Source: Albidovulum sp. bin36 (GTDB taxonomy: Bacteria > Pseudomonadota > Alphaproteobacteria > Rhodobacterales > Rhodobacteraceae). From it: DNA of 64,000 nucleotides. Under the pieces are notes generated by a model. That model worked only from the letters and a program-made list of their open reading frames with translations, was not told where the DNA came from and ran no database searches. The stretch lies in NCBI GenBank assembly GCA_002238565.1, contig MPMP01000011.1, positions 1-64,000 on the forward strand, written 5' to 3'. Shown piece by piece: positions 62,559 through 64,000 of this stretch (position 1 is the stretch's first letter; each line of letters begins with the position of its first letter). A program made the translations under genes and the position numbers.

Positions 62559-62734
62559 TGATAAAGGCGGCGATATTATTTCTTGCCGGAATTGCTGCCC
62601 TTGCAATCGTCAGGCAGTTCCGCAACAGATGGTCCGGTGAAGGACGCAATCGAACGTGGTTGCCGCGCAAATGCGGAAGTTGCGGCAAACGGATGTTTGG
62701 AAATTCAGAGTGTTCCTGCAGTCGCGACGCATAG
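62558..62734 (+). CDS. Small membrane protein with a CxxC...CxC metal site, coupled to the S49 peptidase
   Basis: A 58-aa frame starting at a GTG that shares its first base with the stop codon of the S49 peptidase gene (TAGTG), which strongly suggests translational coupling. It has one N-terminal membrane helix (IKAAILFLAGIAALAIV), a basic stretch, and a C-terminal KCGSCGK...CSCS motif likely to bind zinc. Similar helix-plus-zinc-ribbon small proteins occur next to S49 peptidases in related bacteria. Function unknown; possibly an accessory subunit of the peptidase. Confidence 0.65.
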   Translation: MIKAAILFLAGIAALAIVRQFRNRWSGEGRNRTWLPRKCGSCGKRMFGNSECSCSRDA

Positions 62735-62856
62735 CCTCCATGCAGGCAAGCGGCTCCGTTTCGCGCCGAACCGGAACGAATCCTAAAAATTTCAGCTCTA
62801 ACTTAAAAAAAACGGCATTGTCGGCGACAAGTGCGTCGGCGGGCGAGGGTTGACGC

Positions 62857-63669
62857 TTGACATTCGAATCCGGAGCTGTCCTGGTGACCGGCGGAGCTCG
62901 ACGGCTTGGCCGATCTATGGCGATAGCATTGGCCCGCCGAGGGTTCGACGTGGCGATCCAATACTTGAACTCCCGGGCGGAAGCGGAAGAGACTGTCGGA
63001 GAAATTCAGGAAATGGGTCGGCGCGCGGCGGCTTTAAAGACGGATTTGTCGGCTGAACGGGAAACCGGGCAACTTGTGAGGCGGGCGTCGAAGCTGCTGC
63101 AGCGCCCGCTAACTTTACTAGTCAACAACGCGTCGGCGTTCGAAAGAGATCACCTGCTGACGGCGACGCGCGATAGCTGGGATTTGCACCTCGAAATCAA
63201 TCTTCGCGCGCCGTTCCTGCTGACGCAGGAGTTTTCGCGCCAGGCCCCTGCTTGCAATGTCTTGGGAGGCGAGCCGGTAGCGGCCGCTGCTGTCGTGAAC
63301 ATGGTCGACCAGCGCGTCCTAAGGCCGACATCCGAATTCGCGACGTATTCGATTTCCAAGATGGGTTTGTGGGATCTTACCAGAACGGCGGCTCTGGCGC
63401 TCGCTCCGCAAGTGCGCGTTAACGCTATCGGTCCGGGACCGACTCTGCCTAGCACGCGCCAGTCGAAAGAACACTTCCAGCGTCAAAGAGCGGCATCGAT
63501 ATTGCAGCGCGGAGCCAACCCCGAGGATGTCGTGCGCGCACTTCACTATATTCTCGATTCGCCCGCACTGACGGGCCAGCTCCTCTGCTTGGACGGCGGG
63601 CAGCACCTGGCTTGGAAAATTCAGAGTAACGACGAGCGCAACAATTTTCCGATTGGCGGCTTTAGATAG
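62857..63669 (+). CDS. FolM-like short-chain dehydrogenase (dihydromonapterin/pteridine reductase type)
   Basis: A 270-aa SDR with VLVTGGARRLGRSMAIALAR, where the Arg after the glycine-rich loop is typical of pteridine reductases and FolM. Other motifs are LLVNNASAFERD and the catalytic pair in FATYSISKMGLWDL, followed by VNAIGPGPTLPS. It probably reduces dihydromonapterin or dihydrofolate. The TTG start is preceded by a GAGGG motif; no ATG is available near the expected N-terminus. It lies directly before the right-hand transposase fragment. Confidence 0.87.
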   Translation: MTFESGAVLVTGGARRLGRSMAIALARRGFDVAIQYLNSRAEAEETVGEIQEMGRRAAALKTDLSAERETGQLVRRASKLLQRPLTLLVNNASAFERDHLLTATRDSWDLHLEINLRAPFLLTQEFSRQAPACNVLGGEPVAAAAVVNMVDQRVLRPTSEFATYSISKMGLWDLTRTAALALAPQVRVNAIGPGPTLPSTRQSKEHFQRQRAASILQRGANPEDVVRALHYILDSPALTGQLLCLDGGQHLAWKIQSNDERNNFPIGGFR

Positions 63670-64000
63670 GTAAGGGTTCGGTCCAGCGGTAACCGATCCG
63701 TGCTGTCCGACTGCCGCCGACGCCCTGGACGCTGCGGTGAACGGTTGTCCGGAGCACGCGCCGCGCGGACTGCGCAATCGTGCCGGGGTTCCCCAAATAC
63801 CGTGAACGCGGGAACCGCCAATTGCTTCATTTAATGTGGTTGCTCATACGCGAAGGCGCCATCACGCGGTAGAATCGGCGATCAACAATCTTGAGCAGCG
63901 CGGCCTGGACCGGGTCCGTACGCGGGGCGCCGCCGGCTTCGAGCGGACGGTCGACCTGTCCATCCTGGCGGCGAACCTGCACCGGATCAGCTTGATCGCG
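63670..64000 (+). pseudogene. Degenerate transposase, C-terminal part (ISNCY-like), reaching the window edge
   Basis: The conceptual plus-strand translation gives RNRAGVP, then after a frame change KYRERGNRQLLHLMWLLIRE, then after another change HAVESAINNLEQRGLDRVR and FERTVDLSILAANLHRI, a DDE-transposase C-terminus like that of ISNCY-type elements. At least two frame breaks show it is inactive. Positions 63670-63848 repeat the fragment at 61325-61501 in inverted orientation. The rest continues beyond the window. Confidence 0.65.

Overview
The window looks like chromosomal DNA of an alphaproteobacterium, probably related to Rhodobacterales. This is inferred from gene neighbourhoods, not from a marker gene: glnD-murJ next to a degenerate rhomboid, rsmI divergent from an LpoA-like lipoprotein, gshB close by, coaBC-dut with a membrane-anchored MoeB/ThiF protein, fabA-fabB-fabI, and sppA followed by a FolM-like reductase. 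No rRNA or tRNA gene was recognised.

Layout. 1-193: the start of a DUF4338 (IS-associated/DruA-like) gene running off the left edge. 352-8868: a catabolic block on the minus strand. It encodes a dihydropyrimidinase, an N-carbamoyl-amino-acid amidohydrolase and a beta-alanine/omega-amino-acid transaminase, plus a TAXI-type TRAP transporter, and is best read as uptake and reductive degradation of pyrimidines or hydantoins. 9323-26289: mostly housekeeping genes (pseudo-rhomboid, murJ, glnD, LpoA-like lipoprotein, rsmI, acyl-CoA dehydrogenase, gshB, cobU with a coupled phosphatase, coaBC, dut, MoeB-like, a 2-hydroxyacid dehydrogenase, an SH3 protein). 26663-41140: metabolic genes (dimethylglycine/sarcosine-type FAD dehydrogenase, haloacid dehalogenase, TPR protein, fabA-fabB-fabI, a UxaA-type dehydratase, tag, an MDR dehydrogenase, a decayed class-IV aminotransferase, an SDR). 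41368-51528: a carbohydrate uptake and catabolism cluster with a complete ABC transporter, an FGGY kinase, an M42 peptidase, a BtpA-family protein and a xylose-isomerase-like TIM barrel.

51989-61331: a complete but divergent type I-F CRISPR-Cas locus in the order cas8f-cas5f-cas7f-cas6f-cas1-cas2-3-leader-array (21 repeats, 20 spacers). This is the most interesting part of the window. The effector genes come before cas1 and cas2-3, the reverse of the usual I-F1 order. The repeat keeps the I-F hairpin through a compensatory base-pair change. Two recent spacers (1 and 4) match the locus's own cas2-3 gene at 30/32 and 29/32 positions, but without the expected CC PAM. This suggests immunity raised against a rival element carrying a related cas2-3. 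Spacers 5 and 12 cover the same 30-bp target on opposite strands. The leader-distal end of the array is cut off by a transposase fragment.

61740-63669: sppA-like peptidase, a coupled small membrane/zinc-binding protein and a FolM-like SDR, enclosed by two inverted copies of the same transposase fragment. The right-hand copy continues to the window edge.

Several long gene-free gaps and at least one clear pseudogene suggest some gene decay in this genome.
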